Both the position numbers and the translations under genes were made by a program. A model generated the notes under the pieces. That model saw only the letters and a list, made by a program, of their open reading frames with translations, had not been told where the DNA came from and made no database searches. DNA of 9,258 nt from an uncultured Lachnospiraceae bacterium. Its GTDB lineage: Bacteria > Bacillota > Clostridia > Lachnospirales > Lachnospiraceae. The DNA is taken from positions 1-9,258 of the forward strand of contig CAJTRU010000063.1 in NCBI GenBank assembly GCA_910579085.1, written 5' to 3'. Positions 6,477-9,258 of this stretch are shown here, one piece after another; the first letter of the stretch is position 1; each line of letters starts with the position of its first letter.

Positions 6477-7604
6477 TTATTTTATTTCCACTAGCCAGAA
6501 GCGCTGGCCTTCTTTATAACTGGCTGAATACACTGCCCGTTCAAATTCTTCTGTATAAAAGCTTGTACCATTGCGTTTGTCAAAACTTTCTGCAATTTTA
6601 AAAGCTTCATTATAGAACCATTCTTCTAATTCTTTTATATTATAAATGCCATCTTTATTCCAAAACGGCACTTTACCCTTAATCCCCTGGATTTGTATTA
6701 CATCTTTACTTCTGGCACACTCATGGCATACAGTCCATGAACCAGTAAGAAATAAGAACCATCTTTCCTTATCCCATAATACTTCCCAGTTTTCCAGGAA
6801 TTTTTTTAACAGCATTTCTGCCCTTAAAGGTTCTGTAAATGCAAAACAGCGCATTATTCCTCCAAAATAGCCAAGGTCTGTAGGGTCGTCTATTACACTT
6901 GTCCTGTAGAGTGACTCCGCAAGCGGTACTGCTTTTGTAAGGTCTTTATAATCAAGGGCACGCTGCAAATAAAGCAGCCATACATTGCGTGGCACATCAT
7001 GGCACTTTAGCGTACCATCCAGCACAGGCTGTGCGTACCAGTCTGCCATTTGCCTGTCGCCCATCCTGAAAAACAGCCTTACAATATCTGCCTGTTCACA
7101 TGCACGGCAGTCTGAAACCATATCACGCCTTGTATTTTTAAAAAGATAATAATATTCAAGTGCTTTGTATGTATCAATTACAGAATAAAACCTGAACATG
7201 CGCTGGTAATAAAGCCTTCTGCCATATCTGTTAAAAACCACCATCTCTTCTAATGTTTTTATTATATCCTCTGCCTGTGCCAGTGAAATCTGTGGAAGGT
7301 AGCATAAAACTTCCATACAGTAGTCAGCCATATATTCAATGCCATCAAAACCACCAGGAGGAGACCACTCTTCCTCTTCCTTACGTAATGATATATATTC
7401 TGCAACAACAGGAAACACTTTGCCCTGGTCGCCACACCTCATAAGTTCATCAGCATAAACCCATCTTAAGTATTTCTGTAAATAATGGTCTTTTATAATA
7501 TCAGCACGGCAGATTAAACTATATAAAACCTCATTGCGTGCATTTGAATGTGGCATTTTTAAAGTCTGTTTATACTCACTTACTATCTGTTCTTTCTCTG
7601 TCAT
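6477..7604 (-). CDS. helical-repeat protein, paralogue C (five-cysteine family)
   Basis: This 375-residue, probably cytoplasmic all-helical protein is paralogous to the genes at 1737-2837 and 2904-3953. It has YLPQIS (102-107), SDCRACE (164-170), C201 in CHDVP, C253 in RCFAF, C293 in TVCHECARSKD and LEEWFYNEA..AESFDKRNGT (326-347). It resembles paralogue A more closely than B around CxxC and in the WNKDGIYN segment, where A has QEDGNYN. I chose the ATG at 7602-7604 (MTEKEQ). GGAGG (7614-7618) sits 9 bases before it and overlaps the region just inside an in-frame ATG at 7620-7622, which has no site of its own. The gene ends 15 bases before the HSP90 start, so the two are probably translationally coupled. 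A chaperone partner role is inferred only from position. Confidence 0.87.
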   Translation of the reverse strand: MTEKEQIVSEYKQTLKMPHSNARNEVLYSLICRADIIKDHYLQKYLRWVYADELMRCGDQGKVFPVVAEYISLRKEEEEWSPPGGFDGIEYMADYCMEVLCYLPQISLAQAEDIIKTLEEMVVFNRYGRRLYYQRMFRFYSVIDTYKALEYYYLFKNTRRDMVSDCRACEQADIVRLFFRMGDRQMADWYAQPVLDGTLKCHDVPRNVWLLYLQRALDYKDLTKAVPLAESLYRTSVIDDPTDLGYFGGIMRCFAFTEPLRAEMLLKKFLENWEVLWDKERWFLFLTGSWTVCHECARSKDVIQIQGIKGKVPFWNKDGIYNIKELEEWFYNEAFKIAESFDKRNGTSFYTEEFERAVYSASYKEGQRFWLVEIK

Positions 7605-7613
7605 ATGCCTGTA

Positions 7614-7618
7614 CCTCC
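7614..7618 (-). promoter_or_regulatory. ribosome binding site deciding the paralogue C start
   Basis: GGAGG on the minus strand has a 9-base spacer to ATG at 7602-7604. It lies downstream of the alternative in-frame ATG at 7620-7622, so that longer start is unlikely and the protein begins MTEKEQ. Confidence 0.7.
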
Positions 7619-7658
7619 ACATTAAATCCCTGAAACTAGTTACCAGGTGGTTTTTAGA

Positions 7659-8333
7659 TTATAAATTCCATATATCCAGCCTGTTTAATATGCCATCCAC
7701 ATCTATTCCCTGATGTGTACTGTAAATACGGCATATTTTCTCTACAAGTTCTTCTTGTGCCCCGTTTCTTGCTGCTATTCCAGATATGTTCTTTCCTGCA
7801 TCCATATCTTTTATTACATTTTTAACAAGGCTGTACATATCCTGTTGTACTGTTTCATGGACTTTTTCTTTTGCCCCTGCTTTAATACAGTTAATCTTTT
7901 CTACATTAAATACATGGTTTGCCTCATCCAGTGTTATTACTGCCATTGTAATTGCAAGCCTGAAACGCCCAGGCCCGCAGCTTCCAGGATTTAAATATAA
8001 TACATTTCCTGTATGTTCTTCTTTATATATGTGTGAATGTCCATAGATTATTATATCTGCCAGGTTTCTGCCAGCTTTTATATATTTCCTGTTATGCACC
8101 ATATAAAAATTAAACCCATAAAGTGTAAAATATAATTCTTCTGGCATATCCAATGGTTCTTTGTCAATATTGCCTTTTACCGCATATACAGGTGCAGCTT
8201 CACGGAGTTTAAGCATAATATCCTGCCCTCCAATATCGCCAGCATGTAATATGGCTTCACAAGTACATGCCTGCTGCATTACCTCTTTCCGTAACATGCC
8301 ATGTGTATCTGATATAACTGCTATTCTATGCAT
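7659..8333 (-). CDS. YfcE/MJ0936-type metallophosphoesterase with C-terminal extension
   Basis: This is a calcineurin-like phosphoesterase that should use two metal ions to cleave phosphodiesters. All expected ligands are present: SDTHG (D9, H11), HAGD (D33), GNID (N55), MVHN (H80) and GHSH (H99, H101), followed by NPGS (115-118). Typical family members are about 155-180 residues, so this 224-residue protein has an extra part from about residue 160. That part includes GKNISGIAARNGAQEELVEK and a THQGIDVDGIL segment. It reads like a small helix-turn-helix-type domain seen, from memory, at the ends of other Clostridia proteins. The usual HG at motif IV is HN here. The start ATG has only a weak AAGG site, 21 bases after the SUKH stop, so it may depend on upstream translation. 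Substrate and link to HSP90 are unknown. Confidence 0.9.
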   Translation of the reverse strand: MHRIAVISDTHGMLRKEVMQQACTCEAILHAGDIGGQDIMLKLREAAPVYAVKGNIDKEPLDMPEELYFTLYGFNFYMVHNRKYIKAGRNLADIIIYGHSHIYKEEHTGNVLYLNPGSCGPGRFRLAITMAVITLDEANHVFNVEKINCIKAGAKEKVHETVQQDMYSLVKNVIKDMDAGKNISGIAARNGAQEELVEKICRIYSTHQGIDVDGILNRLDIWNL

Positions 8334-8354
8334 AAAAACAACCTTGCTTCCCTG

Positions 8355-9008
8355 TTATTTAATCCATCCCATCTGCCTGCCAACAATATCCGGGTTATCT
8401 GGTGGCGGCGGAACTGGTGCAGTATCCGAAAATGTGAAACTTTTATTATCTGTTTCTTCCTGTTCTGCCCAGTATTCCAGCCAGTCAAGGAAACTAAAAG
8501 GCTTGTTTGTCTTTTTATCACGCATTGGTACAGCGCCATAATCATTTGCAAAATCAAAGAACCAGACAGTGCCATAAACCGACGGGTCTGTACTATTTAC
8601 CACCAGTACACTGTCCATTCCGCATCCTTCAGTATTAAGATGCAAAAAACCAGAACATGCAGAATCATAGTCAAAATTGTCCAGTTCCTCCTCTGTCATA
8701 TAAAGAAAGAATGGAAAGTTATCAAATGAAAATGGGAAAGGGTTTTCTGGAATACATCCCTCTTCTTTCTGATTGTCCAGATGTGCTATTCCATAGAAAA
8801 GTTTATTTCCATTTGCACCTATAGAAGTAATAAAACGCCTGTATTCTTCTGGAAGGCGTATGCCTTTTTCTTTCTCATAAGCAGCCACTTCTTCTTCACT
8901 CATTGGGGCATACCAGTTCAGAGGTTCATTCCAGCACGAAGTACAGCCCCTTATTTCCTCAAATTTTTCTAAAACACGTGTTATTCTTTCATCAATTTGT
9001 TTTGACAA
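8355..9008 (-). CDS. SMI1/KNR4 (SUKH) family protein
   Basis: This 217-residue cytoplasmic protein has the SUKH fold signature. MSEEEVAAYEKEKGIRLPEEYRRFITSIG spans residues 36-64, with the typical LPEEYRRF core. The second half has GFLHLNTEGCGMDSVLVVN (120-138), GTVWFFDF (146-153) and the closing FLDWLEYW (173-180). In bacteria the family is best known as immunity proteins of contact-dependent and polymorphic toxins, but many members stand alone. Here no toxin is present, and the gene leads the HSP90 operon. A Pro-rich tail (PVPPPPDNP, 198-206) follows the fold. The start is TTG at 9006-9008, chosen because AAAGGAGGG lies 8 bases upstream. An N-terminal CTSC pair (22-25) is notable beside the cysteine-rich neighbours. 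Confidence 0.88.
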   Translation of the reverse strand: MSKQIDERITRVLEKFEEIRGCTSCWNEPLNWYAPMSEEEVAAYEKEKGIRLPEEYRRFITSIGANGNKLFYGIAHLDNQKEEGCIPENPFPFSFDNFPFFLYMTEEELDNFDYDSACSGFLHLNTEGCGMDSVLVVNSTDPSVYGTVWFFDFANDYGAVPMRDKKTNKPFSFLDWLEYWAEQEETDNKSFTFSDTAPVPPPPDNPDIVGRQMGWIK

Positions 9009-9016
9009 ATTAAAAT

Positions 9017-9025
9017 CCCTCCTTT
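9017..9025 (-). promoter_or_regulatory. strong ribosome binding site for a TTG start
   Basis: AAAGGAGGG on the minus strand, 8 bases before TTG at 9006-9008, decides the SUKH gene start. A near-consensus site paired with a weak start codon suggests tuned translation. Confidence 0.75.
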
Positions 9026-9075
9026 TATTACCATATATTTATTAAAATATATTAATATGTATCCATGTTTTCTAT

Positions 9076-9091
9076 TGGTATAATTATACCA
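9076..9091. promoter_or_regulatory. 16-bp perfect palindrome over the -10 box
   Basis: TGGTATAATTATACCA is a perfect palindrome that places TGG-TATAAT on both strands. It may be a repressor operator over the operon promoter. Alternatively, the palindrome may arise simply from two overlapping extended -10 elements facing opposite ways. On the plus strand no -35 box is evident. Confidence 0.45.
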
Positions 9092-9111
9092 TAATCCATT
9101 TATATTGTATA
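9083..9111 (-). promoter_or_regulatory. promoter of the six-gene operon
   Basis: On the minus strand the -10 is TATAAT (9083-9088), preceded by TGG (extended -10). A TATACA -35 (9106-9111) matches TTGACA at 4 of 6 positions, with a 17-base spacer. The start point should lie near 9076, giving an AT-rich leader of about 70 bases before the SUKH gene. No comparable promoter is seen between the later genes. Confidence 0.65.
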
Positions 9112-9258
9112 TATGGGAAGATGGATGGTCACGCCTGTTTCATAAATTCTTATATAATAAACTGTATACAGGATAATTTCCAGTTATCTTTTGTTGGTGT
9201 TGTGCTGACGGACGGTTTCTGTGCCAGAGCCAGAATATTCCATACAGGGGCACGCTTC
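9092..9258. other. unassigned right edge
   Basis: No gene can be assigned. On the minus strand all three frames enter from the window edge open and then stop at 9184 or further left, so the tail of an upstream leftward gene is possible. On the plus strand a frame from ATG at 9121 (MDGHACFINSYI...) stays open for 46 codons to the edge. It has no properly spaced ribosome binding site and its composition is not convincing. CTGTATACAG near 9160 is a short palindrome. Confidence 0.3.

Noticed and set aside
7605..7622. Longer paralogue C start (MWRYRHMTEKEQ)
   Set aside because: The only good ribosome binding site lies inside this extension and serves the ATG at 7602-7604.
8328..8729. 133-codon plus-strand ORF
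   Set aside because: It lies antisense to the SUKH gene, whose conserved motifs fix the coding strand.
1737..9008. Named anti-phage defence system
   Set aside because: No nuclease, protease, membrane effector or other diagnostic effector is visible, so a defence label would be speculation.

Overview
The window looks like chromosomal DNA from a low-GC Bacillota, most likely a gut-type Clostridia/Lachnospiraceae bacterium. The reasons are AT-rich intergenic DNA, strong AGGAGG-type ribosome binding sites, TATAAT promoters with TG-extended -10 boxes, a U-tract terminator and protein sequences of Clostridia style. The genus cannot be fixed from the sequence alone.

Layout. Positions 1-411 hold no gene. 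They contain a large imperfect inverted repeat with nested hairpins, a rho-independent terminator and a promoter. Next comes one rightward gene, a 12-helix MFS transporter (412-1596). A short convergent spacer (1597-1736) carries a second, diverged copy of the structured repeat seen upstream of the MFS gene. From 9008 back to 1737 run six leftward genes with gaps of 15-75 bases. They read as one operon from a good promoter at about 9083-9111. In transcription order they are: a SMI1/KNR4 (SUKH) protein; a YfcE-type metallophosphoesterase with an extra C-terminal domain; helical-repeat paralogue C; a non-canonical HSP90 with an extra N-terminal domain and an acidic repeat linker; paralogue B; and paralogue A. 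The last 150 or so bases at the right edge are unassigned.

How the genes may work together. The centre of the operon is an HSP90-family ATPase of the divergent 'HSP90 family protein' type rather than ordinary HtpG. It is enclosed by three paralogous 349-375 aa alpha-helical proteins. These share five cysteines in register (CxxC, then C-[KH]-D-x-P, RC[FM], and a fifth C), an LPQI motif and a C-terminal signature around EEWFYN..FDKRNGT. The arrangement suggests a chaperone with dedicated helical partner or client-adaptor proteins, plus a phosphoesterase and a SUKH-fold protein. That functional reading is inference. No toxin, nuclease or phage gene is visible here. The most unusual signals are this HSP90/five-cysteine operon and the paired structured repeat, whose hairpins show compensatory changes.
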